Assembly: GCA_963839475.1 (NCBI GenBank)
Contig: CAWIVH010000010.1
Span: 32,493-96,492, forward strand
Length of the DNA: 64,000 bases
DNA from: CAWIVH01 sp963839475
Lineage (GTDB): Bacteria > Acidobacteriota > UBA6911
Direction: 5' to 3'
In this document: one piece after another, positions 1 to 8,163 of the stretch
How positions within the stretch are numbered: position 1 is the first letter of the stretch
How the letters are laid out: every line of letters begins with the position of its first letter
Program-made: the position numbers and the translations under genes
Notes under the pieces: generated by a model
What the model saw: only the letters and a program-made list of their open reading frames with translations
What the model was told of the DNA's origin: nothing
The model's database searches: none

Positions 1-1
1 C

Positions 2-589
2 CTGACCTTCCGCAAAATGATGCCCCAGGAAGATTGGCATTTCCTGATGATCCAAGCCAAATCAGGCCAGCTGCCTCGAGCGCTGGATGAGGTGGAGAGC
101 CTTCTGCGCAGGCAGCGGGGGGTAAAGCCGAACGAAGTGAGCAACTTCGACCTTTCAACTGCCGACCGGATGATCCAGCAGTTTGATTCGATTACAGCTT
201 CGGTGGGGCTCATCGCGATCGCCATTTCAAGCATCGGGCTCATGGTGGGCGGGATCGGGGTCATGAACATCATGCTGGTTTCGGTGACGGAGAGGACGCG
301 CGAGATCGGCGTGAGAAAGGCGATAGGCGCCACACGCCGGGATATAGTCTTTCAGTTCCTGTTCGAAGCCATGACGCTGACGGCGATCGGCGGAATATTC
401 GGAATATTGCTGGCCATCATAACCAGCTACATCATCATAGCCTTTGTGCCCTCGCTTCCGGCCACCATCCCGACCTGGGCAGTCGTTACCGGCTTCACTG
501 TCTCCGTGGCCATCGGCCTGATTTTCGGCGTCTGGCCGGCGCGCAAGGCAGCCATGCTGGATCCCATTGAAGCGCTGCGTTACGAATAA
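2..589 (+). CDS. MacB/FtsX-type ABC transporter permease, C-terminal part
   Basis: This is the membrane permease of a MacB/LolC-type ABC transporter; such proteins couple cytoplasmic ATP hydrolysis to movements of a periplasmic domain. The frame is already open at base 2, so the N-terminus lies outside the window and about 195 residues remain. I see the end of the periplasmic domain (first 60 residues), three membrane helices, the family signature TERTREIGVRKAIGATRRDI in the cytoplasmic loop after the first helix, and the closing tail PARKAAMLDPIEALRYE. The ATPase and adaptor partners should lie upstream. The next gene is 260 bp away across a repeat, so the operon ends here. The substrate cannot be told. 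Confidence 0.9.
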   Translation: MTFRKMMPQEDWHFLMIQAKSGQLPRALDEVESLLRRQRGVKPNEVSNFDLSTADRMIQQFDSITASVGLIAIAISSIGLMVGGIGVMNIMLVSVTERTREIGVRKAIGATRRDIVFQFLFEAMTLTAIGGIFGILLAIITSYIIIAFVPSLPATIPTWAVVTGFTVSVAIGLIFGVWPARKAAMLDPIEALRYE

Positions 590-631
590 GCGAGGCATTA
601 CCAGCACACCCAAACATAACCACGGAGACCG

Positions 632-808
632 TGACGCAGCCTGCGGCCGCAACCAAAATAGACTGAGAGTTCGCAGTTCTCAGTATCAGTTCGCAGTCGC
701 ATGAGGAACTGCGAACTGATACTGAGAACTGCGAACTTGTTGCTTTCACCACCGTTTTCACGATTCTATAAATCTTGCCTGAAAAACAAGAATTTACAGA
801 TGTGATAC
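632..808 (+). repeat. Dispersed palindromic repeat, copy A
   Basis: This is an intergenic repeat of about 177 bp whose second copy lies in inverted orientation at 46273-46459. Its core is a perfect 30-bp inverted repeat (668-697 and 708-737) around a 10-base loop, built from CAGTTCT/CAGTTCG-like heptamers. The right flank (about 741-808, starting TTGCTTTCACCACCG) is almost identical in the two copies. No convincing reading frame crosses it. Confidence 0.85.
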
Positions 809-848
809 ACGAAAGGGATTATTTTCTGATTTTTCTGTGGGAAATGCC

Positions 849-1400
849 ATGTCTTCGTCTCTTCTCGGCGCCGCGCTTCTCCTTGCGGTTCGCTTCATGC
901 CATCGAATCCCATCCCCGGCGGGATGGAATATGTTTTTCCGGTCTCACCCGCAGCCAAAGCATCCTTCGGCAAAGGCGGACACCCTTACCCGGCTGTCGA
1001 CATTTTTGCGCCTGAAGGCACGCCATTTGTAGCCCCGGTATCCGGGATCATTGAAGACCTCGAAAACGAGGACCACTGGAACCCGAAAGCCCAGGATCCG
1101 GCTTTAAAAGGCGGGAGGTGGGTCAGCTTGCTCGGAAACGACGGGTTCCGCTATTATGGCAGCCATCTGAAAAGTGTTGCGGAGCGGCTCCGGAAAGGGC
1201 AGAGGGTCGAGGCGGGAACCGAACTGGGATCGATAGGCGCCGCCGGGAATGCGCGAGGCACGCCGTCTCATCTGCACTTCGGCATTTCAAGGGCTTCACG
1301 CCCTTATACCTGGATGATCCGCCGGGGGGAAATGGATCCTGTGCCGATCCTGCGATGCCTGCTCAAGAAAGGCTGCGATCCGGCAGGTCTGATGAAATAA
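849..1400 (+). CDS. M23-family (LytM-like) peptidase
   Basis: Probable zinc endopeptidase of the peptidoglycan-hydrolase family M23, 183 residues, acting in the cell envelope if exported. The zinc site is visible as GGHPYPAVD (His45, Asp51), and the catalytic pair as HLHFGI (His141, His143). A further conserved histidine is in YYGSHL (about 106). The core GTPFVAPVSGII and the following beta strands match the LytM fold. The N-terminus is only weakly hydrophobic and I do not see a clear signal peptide. I chose the ATG at 849, with GGGAAA just upstream; a GTG at 837 in the same frame is possible. It stands alone, followed on the same strand by a PAP2-type gene 36 bp later. Confidence 0.8.
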   Translation: MSSSLLGAALLLAVRFMPSNPIPGGMEYVFPVSPAAKASFGKGGHPYPAVDIFAPEGTPFVAPVSGIIEDLENEDHWNPKAQDPALKGGRWVSLLGNDGFRYYGSHLKSVAERLRKGQRVEAGTELGSIGAAGNARGTPSHLHFGISRASRPYTWMIRRGEMDPVPILRCLLKKGCDPAGLMK

Positions 1401-1436
1401 ATCCCTTTTATTCATGGATCACCGGTGGTCCTGGTC

Positions 1437-2321
1437 ATGCCAACCGATTTAAAACCCGGTCAATCTCAGCCGTCCCTGATATGGGGGGCAGCCGCGGCAG
1501 CTATTTACGTCCTCGCGATGGCCATCTCCGGGAAGCTCGGCTGGCAGCATCTGGGGTTGGCATTGCTGGCCTGGGCATGCGTGGCACCAGCACCTGCCGC
1601 CCGCCGCTTCGTTCGCGACTGGTGGCCGATGATCCTGTTCTGGCTCAGCTACGACCTGATGCGAATCTTCTCTGCGGATCTCTTAAGCCGTGTATCGGTT
1701 GAAGAACCGTACCGCTGGGAATCGGCGCTGTTCCGGGCGCCTGATGGATCAATCTGGCCCTTTTTTTTCGCCCGATGGACAGCCTCACATGTTACAGATT
1801 CCTGGTTCCGTCCGCTGGCACTCTACTGCAACCTGATCTACCTCTCCCAGTTGTTCGCCATTCCCGGGGTCTTTATGGTGCTTTGGCTTCGCCGGTCGGA
1901 GCATTTCAAGGCCCTGATCTGGTCTTTCACCGCGCTCCATGTCATGACTCTCGTCATCTATTATGCCTATCCGGCGGCGCCGCCCTGGTGGGTTTGGGAA
2001 AATGGACTGACGGCTCCGACTCTGCAGCGATCAGCTCCGATGGGTTTGGCCCGGGGTTCCGTGCTGGCGGGCCTTTTCCATCTGAGCCCGAACCGGTTTG
2101 CAGCCATCCCCTCCTTGCATGGCGCCTACCCGCTGCTATTGACCGTCATGCTGGCGCTGGGCCGCGAAAGATGGCAGCTGACGGCCTGTGCTGCCATCTA
2201 CACCGCCAGCATGTGGTTCGCCTGCGTATTTCTGAACCAGCACTACATCATCGACCTGCTGATCGGCGCGGCGCTGGTGATCCCCGCGTCTTTTGCGCCG
2301 CGCCTGTTAAAATCAGCCTGA
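1437..2321 (+). CDS. PAP2-superfamily membrane phosphatase / inositol-phosphotransferase-like
   Basis: Polytopic membrane protein of 294 residues from the PAP2 superfamily, in the branch that includes Aur1-like inositolphosphotransferases. The conserved blocks are YPAAPPWW (about residue 178), IPSLHGAYP (about 222), where the histidine helps phosphoryl transfer, and NQHYIIDLLIGA (about 261) with the nucleophilic histidine and its aspartate partner. About six to seven membrane helices are visible. The family handles lipid phosphates at the membrane; the actual substrate is unknown. The ATG at 1437 is preferred; a GTG at 1425 is in frame and neither has a strong ribosome site. It lies convergent with the oxidoreductase gene, 18 bp apart. 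Confidence 0.85.
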   Translation: MPTDLKPGQSQPSLIWGAAAAAIYVLAMAISGKLGWQHLGLALLAWACVAPAPAARRFVRDWWPMILFWLSYDLMRIFSADLLSRVSVEEPYRWESALFRAPDGSIWPFFFARWTASHVTDSWFRPLALYCNLIYLSQLFAIPGVFMVLWLRRSEHFKALIWSFTALHVMTLVIYYAYPAAPPWWVWENGLTAPTLQRSAPMGLARGSVLAGLFHLSPNRFAAIPSLHGAYPLLLTVMLALGRERWQLTACAAIYTASMWFACVFLNQHYIIDLLIGAALVIPASFAPRLLKSA

Positions 2322-2339
2322 ATTCCCGGCACAGTTGCG

Positions 2340-3755
2340 CTATTTGCGGCTCTTTTCCAGTCCCTGGGTGGTGGTGGAATATTTGGCCAGCATGTTCGGC
2401 TTCTCCCATGCGGGCATCGATTTGGGATCCTTCAGGTAGGCCAGAAATCTGTTGGTCACCTGGGCGAAATGGGCCTCGTGACCGACCCGGTATTTGTCGG
2501 GCGCTTCCACTCTCATATCTTTCCCCAGATCCGTAACGGAAACTCCGGGGTAGAAAGCCTGGAGAGCCGCCACTTTCTTTGCCAGCGCCGCGGCGACCGC
2601 TGTCTTGGAGGCCGGGTCATTCGGAACTACATATACCTCAGGACGGTACTTTTCCTCCTTCCCCTGGCGGATTTCGACACGGGCCTTGGAGCCCTTGAAC
2701 ACGGCGAAGTGAGTATCGCCCGTGCCCGGAAGCGGCTCGTAGTTCCAGAGGACATCGAGCTTTACGTGCACCCCTCGCAGTGCATAGACAACCTGGGTGT
2801 TGCAGAAATAATCCAATTTTTCAGATTTTACATTTTTCTGAAGGTAAGCGGGAAAATCGGCCTCTCCGGTCACTTTCTGGAAGTCGGTCTTGGTCATGAC
2901 GGTGGGCCAGCGTTTGGCCGCCAGCATGCGCAGATCCTTGCCGGCGTCGAGCGCCTGGTCGGGGTAAATCATCCACTGGATCAGGTCGACCAGATGGGTT
3001 CCCACATCCGCAATGGCCTCCCCCTGCTGTTCAGTATCGAAGAACCAGGCCGGGCGCCGGTTCGGCATTCCTGCGACCATCTTGAGAAGGTAGTGAATGC
3101 TTTCCATGTAGATAGCCGGGTCAGATTCTGAACCCGGCAGCAGCGTGCCGAAGGTCTCCCCGTCGTGGATCAGCTCTTTCTGCAGCAAGGTGGTGATCTC
3201 ATATCGTTCGGTCATGATGTCATAGGCGATCAGTCCCTTGCGGTCGGCGGTTTCCAGCGCCGATTGGAGCTTGGGGAAATCCGCCGGATCGATGATCCAG
3301 GGCTTGTCAGCGAGTACGTTCAGGCCGGCTTCGACGGAAGCTTTGATCTTGTCAATCTTGCCGCGATTGCGGCCCGAGAGAACCACCACATTCCCTGGGC
3401 GCTCCTTCAGCATCCGCGCAAGGGAATCGTCACCGGTGTGAATCTCGAGCTGCCAGGAAGTCGGGCTCTCTTTGCGGGTGTTGAAAGCCACAATGCGGTT
3501 CAGGTGTTCCATCAAGTCAGAACCGAGAGGAGCATAGACATCGACCCGCCGTGAAACATTCGGATACATTTCCTTTTGAACGAGTCCGGCATGAAAATGG
3601 CCCGGATCCAGCGTCATGAAGCGGACTTCGCCCACGGTGTTTTTCCCCTGCGAAAAAGTGGCATCGGGTAGCCACTGGATGAAAAACAGGGCCAGGCAGA
3701 AAACGACTGCCGGACCGGCCAAAAAACGTCTTGAGAACTTGAATGATCGCGTCAT
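2340..3755 (-). CDS. Secreted Gfo/Idh/MocA-like oxidoreductase with C-terminal extension
   Basis: Predicted exported protein of 471 residues. The first 35 residues form a basic, hydrophobic signal or anchor. The N-terminal part resembles the Rossmann domain of Gfo/Idh/MocA oxidoreductases, although the usual GxGxxG loop is replaced by LDPGHFHAGLV. Further on, GLNVLADKPWII matches the KP motif of the family, and DVGTHLVDLIQW (about residue 272) matches the catalytic-domain helix. The rest resembles the oxidoreductase C-terminal domain of longer, secreted versions. Family members act on sugars or cyclitols with NAD(P); the altered nucleotide loop makes activity uncertain. The start at 3755 is set by GGAGGG nine bases upstream. 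It is monocistronic. Confidence 0.75.
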   Translation of the reverse strand: MTRSFKFSRRFLAGPAVVFCLALFFIQWLPDATFSQGKNTVGEVRFMTLDPGHFHAGLVQKEMYPNVSRRVDVYAPLGSDLMEHLNRIVAFNTRKESPTSWQLEIHTGDDSLARMLKERPGNVVVLSGRNRGKIDKIKASVEAGLNVLADKPWIIDPADFPKLQSALETADRKGLIAYDIMTERYEITTLLQKELIHDGETFGTLLPGSESDPAIYMESIHYLLKMVAGMPNRRPAWFFDTEQQGEAIADVGTHLVDLIQWMIYPDQALDAGKDLRMLAAKRWPTVMTKTDFQKVTGEADFPAYLQKNVKSEKLDYFCNTQVVYALRGVHVKLDVLWNYEPLPGTGDTHFAVFKGSKARVEIRQGKEEKYRPEVYVVPNDPASKTAVAAALAKKVAALQAFYPGVSVTDLGKDMRVEAPDKYRVGHEAHFAQVTNRFLAYLKDPKSMPAWEKPNMLAKYSTTTQGLEKSRK

Positions 3756-3852
3756 GAAATCCCTCCGGATGGCTTGCCCGCATAGATGCGGGCCTGGCAT
3801 AAATCGTCAGATAATATAATCTGATCGAGCCGGATGGACTACCTAAATCGAG

Positions 3853-3880
3853 CTTGGTGGCTTTCGAGGTCTTCGCGTTT
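3853..3880. repeat. Fragment of the GCGAAG/ACCACAAAG dispersed repeat
   Basis: A short intergenic stretch (GGTGGCTTTCGAGGTCTTCG) between the oxidoreductase and the suf operon. It matches the family of related fragments near 43.1, 49.1, 51.1 and 59.2-59.4 kb. No gene is visible in it. Confidence 0.5.
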
Positions 3881-3886
3881 GTTGAA

Positions 3887-4216
3887 TTATAAAAAGCCGA
3901 GCTGCAGTTTGGCGGCGTCACTCATCATCGAGGGATTCCAGGGTGGATCCCAAACCAGTTCCACACGGGCGGAAGTCACACCGTCCAGCGCCAGAACCTT
4001 CTGCTCCACTTCGGGAGGCAGGGATCCCGCAACCGGGCAGCCGGGTGAGGTCAGCGTCATGCGAATGATCACATCATTTTTCTGCCCGATGTCGATTTGG
4101 TACACCAGGCCGAGTTCGTAAATATTGACCGGAATTTCAGGATCGAACACTGTCCTGAGTGCATCCTCCACCTTTTCCTTGAGTGCGGCTGCGGCGCTGT
4201 TCTGAATGGATTCCAT
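3887..4216 (-). CDS. sufT: DUF59/MIP18-family iron-sulfur assembly protein (SufT-like)
   Basis: Small protein of 109 residues, the last gene of the suf operon. MIP18/DUF59 proteins in this position help mature or deliver iron-sulfur clusters. Hallmarks seen are DPEIPVNIYELGLVY (about residues 25-39), TSPGCPVAG with the conserved cysteine (about 60), and the closing WDPPWNPSMMSDAAK. It starts nine bases after the sufU stop with AAGGAAA as ribosome site, so it is translated from the suf transcript. It could equally be named PaaD-like; the position makes the SUF role the better reading. Confidence 0.9.
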   Translation of the reverse strand: MESIQNSAAAALKEKVEDALRTVFDPEIPVNIYELGLVYQIDIGQKNDVIIRMTLTSPGCPVAGSLPPEVEQKVLALDGVTSARVELVWDPPWNPSMMSDAAKLQLGFL

Positions 4217-4225
4217 CGCTTTTCC

Positions 4226-4678
4226 TTATTCGGTGGCTACCGGGTCCTGGCGCTGATCGAGAGCAGCCCGGAGCGTGTGCCAGCAGAGCGAGGCGCACTT
4301 CACCCGGACAGGGTATTCCCGCACACCGGAAAAAACCGCCAGCTTACCCAAAGCCGATAGATCCGAATCGGGGGAAATTTTCCCGGTGACAAGGTCGTGG
4401 AAACGTCCGAAGAGGGCCTGCACCTCATCCAGCGTCTTCCCTTTGACGGCGTCGGTCATCATGGACGCGGAAGCTGTGGAAATGGCGCATCCGGCGCCCT
4501 CAAACCCGACCTCGCGAACCACGCCGTCTTCCACCTTCAGATACAGGAGGAGCTTGTCGCCGCACAGCGGGTTGTGTCCGACAGCGGTCCGGTTGGGGTT
4601 TTCGAGCCTGTGATTGTTGCGGGGACGCTTGTGGTGATCGAGGATCACCTGCTGATAGAGTTCGCGAAGATCAGACAT
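4226..4678 (-). CDS. sufU: SufU iron-sulfur assembly protein / sulfur acceptor
   Basis: SufU-type member of the IscU/NifU fold, 150 residues. In SufU-type systems it takes persulfide sulfur from SufS by zinc-ligand exchange and passes it on to SufBCD. The zinc and sulfur ligands are in place: Cys39 and Asp41 in NPLCGD, Cys64 in GAGCAIS, and Cys128 in VKCASLCWHTL (a further Cys132 is four residues on). The insert between the second and third cysteines that marks SufU against IscU is present. The start ATG shares one base with the sufS stop (TAATG), which indicates translational coupling. Confidence 0.93.
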   Translation of the reverse strand: MSDLRELYQQVILDHHKRPRNNHRLENPNRTAVGHNPLCGDKLLLYLKVEDGVVREVGFEGAGCAISTASASMMTDAVKGKTLDEVQALFGRFHDLVTGKISPDSDLSALGKLAVFSGVREYPVRVKCASLCWHTLRAALDQRQDPVATE

Positions 4679-5940
4679 TATCGGAATACCTCGATGACGC
4701 TTTGGATGCCGTTGGCGAGCGCATCTATTTCCTCGCGCGTATTGTAGAACGCAAACGATGCGCGGGCCGTTGCAGGCACTTTGAAAAACTCCATGACCGG
4801 CTGGGCGCAGTGATGACCCGTACGGATGGCAATCCCCTCCTGGTCCAGAATGGTTCCGATATCATGAGGGTGGATCCCCTCGATCGTGAAGCTCAGAACG
4901 CTGGTTTTCGCAGCGGCGGTCCCGACAACTTGGACGCCCGGCAGCCGGGAAAAAGCTTCCGTGGCATACGCAAGCAAGTCGTGCTCGTAAGCCGCGATCG
5001 CTCCAATTCCGACAGATTCCACGTAATCGATGGCGGCCCCGAGCCCGATTCCGCCTGCAATATGGGGCGTGCCGGCCTCGAACTTATGCGGAAGGGCGTT
5101 ATAGGTCGTTCTTTCGAAAGTGACGGAACTGATCATATCCCCGCCGCCCTGCCAGGGCTTCATGGCCTGCAGAAGGCCCGCCTTGCCAAACAGAACGCCG
5201 ATCCCGGTCGGCCCATAGATCTTGTGGCCCGAGAAGACATAAAAGTCACAATCCAGCTCGCGCACATTTACGGGGAGATGCTGAATCGCCTGGGCGCCGT
5301 CGACAAGCACAGGGATACCGCTGCCGTGAGCCGCCTCGATCATTTCCCGAATCGGATTTACCGTCCCCAGAGCATTGGAGACATGCGTGAGGGCGACCAG
5401 CCGGGTGCGCGGACCTAGCAGCTTTTTATACTCCTCGAATATCACCTCTCCCTTCTCGTTGATCGGCGCCACACGCAGGACGGCTTTTTTCTCCTCGCAT
5501 AGCATCTGCCACGGAACTATGTTGGAGTGGTGTTCAATGGCCGAAATCAGGATTTCATCGCCGGCCTGAACATTCGCCCGCCCATAACTTTGGGCGACAA
5601 GGTTGATCCCCTCGGTCGCCCCGCGGGTGAATATGACTTCCCTGGCATCGCCTGCGCCGAGGAACCTCTGCGCTTTGAGCCGTGCATTTTCGTATTCCCT
5701 CGTGGCGATCTCGCTGAGAAGGTGCACGCCGCGGTGGATGTTGGAGCATTCCTCGGCATAAAAGCGGACCACGGCGTCAATGACCGCCTGAGGCTTCTGG
5801 GTGGTAGCGGCATTGTCCAGGTAAACCAGCGGCTTGCCGTGCACCTTTCGAGCCAGGATCGGGAAATCTCTCCGAATCCGCTCGATATCGAGTACACCGC
5901 CCACGGCCGGGCGGGAATCTGTTTTAAGTTCACTCATCAT
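4678..5940 (-). CDS. sufS: SufS group II cysteine desulfurase
   Basis: PLP enzyme of 420 residues that removes sulfur from cysteine to give alanine and an enzyme persulfide. YLDNAATTQKP (about 40-50) and the PLP lysine in FSGHKIYGPTG (about 235) are typical. The active-site cysteine is in RTGHHCAQP (about 373), inside the ordered loop of the SufS type. Length and order match SufS throughout. It lies between sufD (62 bp upstream) and sufU (one-base overlap). Two adjacent ATGs (5940 and 5937) could both start it. Confidence 0.95.
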   Translation of the reverse strand: MMSELKTDSRPAVGGVLDIERIRRDFPILARKVHGKPLVYLDNAATTQKPQAVIDAVVRFYAEECSNIHRGVHLLSEIATREYENARLKAQRFLGAGDAREVIFTRGATEGINLVAQSYGRANVQAGDEILISAIEHHSNIVPWQMLCEEKKAVLRVAPINEKGEVIFEEYKKLLGPRTRLVALTHVSNALGTVNPIREMIEAAHGSGIPVLVDGAQAIQHLPVNVRELDCDFYVFSGHKIYGPTGIGVLFGKAGLLQAMKPWQGGGDMISSVTFERTTYNALPHKFEAGTPHIAGGIGLGAAIDYVESVGIGAIAAYEHDLLAYATEAFSRLPGVQVVGTAAAKTSVLSFTIEGIHPHDIGTILDQEGIAIRTGHHCAQPVMEFFKVPATARASFAFYNTREEIDALANGIQSVIEVFR

Positions 5941-6002
5941 GGCGCTTCATCCTGTTTCAAGTACGCATACGGATAATCAGGGCTGATCCGGGATGCGCCG
6001 CC

Positions 6003-7328
6003 TCAGTTGAGGTGGGCCAGGCGGTTCAGCAGCACCAGGTCGATCTGGCATTGGATCGGCTTGACTTTCATGCCGCCCAGTATGTCGCTGGCGAACGCGT
6101 AGGTCAGCAGTGTTCGCGCCTGCCGCTCGGCCAGCCCGCGTGAGCGCAGATAAAAGAGCTCGTCTTCATTCAGCCGGCCGATGGTCGCCCCGTGGGTACA
6201 TTTCACGTCGTCGGCAAAGATTTCCAGCTGCGGCTTCGCGTTTACGATGGCATTGTCCGACAGCAGGAGGTTTTTGTTGGTTTGCTTCGAGTTTGTTTTC
6301 TGAGCGTCGGGCCGCACGATGATCTTGCCGTTGAAGGCTCCGGTCGATTGATCGTCCAGGATCCCTTTGTACAGTTCCCGGCTGGAACAGTGCGGTTTGG
6401 CGTGGTCGATCACCGTGTAAGTATCAGCGTGCTGTTTTCCCTTGGTGACATAAAGCCCGTTGAGGGTGCATTCGCACCCTTCCGCATTTAGCACCGCGTG
6501 AATGTTGTTGCGAACCAGGCTGCCGCCGAGGGAAATGGAGTGGGTCGAGAAATTACTTCCTTTTTCCTGGCGAACGTGAAGGGTAGCGACATGGTAGGCG
6601 CTTTCGCTCTCGCGCTGAAGCTTGTAGTGATCCAGTATGGCGTTCTTTCCCAGGCTCACTTCGGTGGTGGCATTGGTGAAATAAGATCCATCCTTCAATG
6701 CGACATAACTCTCGATAACGGTGGCCTGAGCCCCGTTGCCCAGCACAATAAGACTGCGGGGGTGGCTTGCTGTTGGAGCAGCCTCGGCCAGCGAAAGGTG
6801 CAGCAGGTGGACCGGCTCCTTTAACACCATTCCGGGAGGGATATAGACATAGGCTCCGTCGGAGAGGAGAGCCGTGTTGAGAGCGACAAAAGCGTTCTCT
6901 TCGAAACCGGCCAGCCTTGCGAGGAAGGGCTCCAGCGGATCGGCATCCCCTTCGAGCGCCGCGGCGAGACTCTGGACCCGCGCCGATCGTGGTACGGACT
7001 GAAGGCAGGAAAGCTGGGGTGAATAGCGACCGTTCATGAAAACCAGCTGGCAGCACTCCGATTCGCTGAAGGTATATTTTCCCAACTCCGATGCCGTCAA
7101 GGTCGCGGGAATGAAACCGGCTGGGGCAAATCCCGTATTGGCAATGGGGGCGACGTTCGTGTACTTCCAATCCTCGAGCTTCGGCGTGGGAAAACCAAGC
7201 GATGTAAACCGCTGGAAAGCGGATCTGCGGACTGCGTGCAGCCAGGGATTTCGCGCCGCTGCTTTGCTTTTTTCCAAAGCAGCGAAGGCCGATTGATAGG
7301 TGCCGTACTGCTCTTTGACTTCATTCAT
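6003..7328 (-). CDS. sufD: SufD, Fe-S scaffold complex subunit
   Basis: SufD partner of SufB in the SufBC2D scaffold, 441 residues. The C-terminal beta-helix core is clear: HGATIGRLNEDELFYLRSRG (about 388-407) and the SRELYKGILDDQSTGAFNGK block are shared by SufB/SufD proteins. The more variable N-terminal 150 residues include KLEDWKYTNV, the usual SufD entry motif. I start it at the ATG at 7328; a TTG three codons earlier is in frame but less likely. sufC lies 29 bp upstream on the same transcript. Confidence 0.93.
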   Translation of the reverse strand: MNEVKEQYGTYQSAFAALEKSKAAARNPWLHAVRRSAFQRFTSLGFPTPKLEDWKYTNVAPIANTGFAPAGFIPATLTASELGKYTFSESECCQLVFMNGRYSPQLSCLQSVPRSARVQSLAAALEGDADPLEPFLARLAGFEENAFVALNTALLSDGAYVYIPPGMVLKEPVHLLHLSLAEAAPTASHPRSLIVLGNGAQATVIESYVALKDGSYFTNATTEVSLGKNAILDHYKLQRESESAYHVATLHVRQEKGSNFSTHSISLGGSLVRNNIHAVLNAEGCECTLNGLYVTKGKQHADTYTVIDHAKPHCSSRELYKGILDDQSTGAFNGKIIVRPDAQKTNSKQTNKNLLLSDNAIVNAKPQLEIFADDVKCTHGATIGRLNEDELFYLRSRGLAERQARTLLTYAFASDILGGMKVKPIQCQIDLVLLNRLAHLN

Positions 7329-7357
7329 GAACCGCAAACCCCCAGGGAAAACTGAAA

Positions 7358-8113
7358 CTAGCCCGCCAAGGCAGGCGTTTCCAGCCAGCCATAACCTTTT
7401 TCTTCGAGTTCGAAGGCAAGTTCCTTGCCACCCGACTTCACGATTTTGCCGTCGAGAAGCACATGCACGCGGTCCGGAACAATGTAATTCAGCAGCCTTT
7501 GATAATGGGTTACCAGGATGAACGCCCGGTCTTCCCGGCGAAGGGCGTTGACGCCGGCGGCGACAATCTTGAGCGCATCGATATCCAGGCCGGAGTCGGT
7601 TTCGTCCAGCACGGCAAGCCTTGGCTCCAGAACCGCCATCTGGAAAATCTCGTTGCGTTTTTTTTCGCCGCCGGAAAATCCCTCGTTGACGGCCCGGCTG
7701 ATCAGGCTTTCGTCCATTTCGACCAGCTTCATCCTGCCTCGGGCCAGGGTCAGGAATTCCATGGCATCCAATTCCTGCTCACCCCTGTACTTCCGCACGG
7801 CGTTGAGCGCCGCTTTGAGGAAGTACATGTTGCTGACCCCGGGAATTTCAACAGGATACTGGAATCCTAGGAAAATGCCTTCGCAGGCGCGCTCCTCCGG
7901 CAACATCCCGAGCAGGTCTTTGCCCATGTAGCGAACTTCGCCGGAAGTTACTTCGTAGCCTTCCCTGCCGGCCAGCACCTTGGCCAGGGTGCTTTTGCCG
8001 GAACCGTTCGGCCCCATGATAGCGTGCACTTCCCCGGGCTTCACCTCCAGGTTGATTCCGTGCAGGATTTCATTGCCTTCGACCCTGGTGTGCAGGTCCT
8101 TGATTTCAAGCAT
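7358..8113 (-). CDS. sufC: SufC ATPase of the Fe-S scaffold complex
   Basis: ABC-type ATPase of 251 residues that works in the cytoplasm within SufBC2D rather than in transport. Walker A is GPNGSGKST (about 33-41), the signature is GFSGGEKKRNEIFQ (about 144), and Walker B is AVLDETDSGLD with the D-loop SGLDIDALK. The ETDSGLD version of the Walker B region is typical for SufC. It is flanked by sufB and sufD, with a GGAGA ribosome site nine bases before the ATG. Confidence 0.96.
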   Translation of the reverse strand: MLEIKDLHTRVEGNEILHGINLEVKPGEVHAIMGPNGSGKSTLAKVLAGREGYEVTSGEVRYMGKDLLGMLPEERACEGIFLGFQYPVEIPGVSNMYFLKAALNAVRKYRGEQELDAMEFLTLARGRMKLVEMDESLISRAVNEGFSGGEKKRNEIFQMAVLEPRLAVLDETDSGLDIDALKIVAAGVNALRREDRAFILVTHYQRLLNYIVPDRVHVLLDGKIVKSGGKELAFELEEKGYGWLETPALAG

Positions 8114-8163
8114 TTCGATTCTCCAAACAAAGGCGGTTGAATTCCCGGAGCTCGCGTCCGGGC

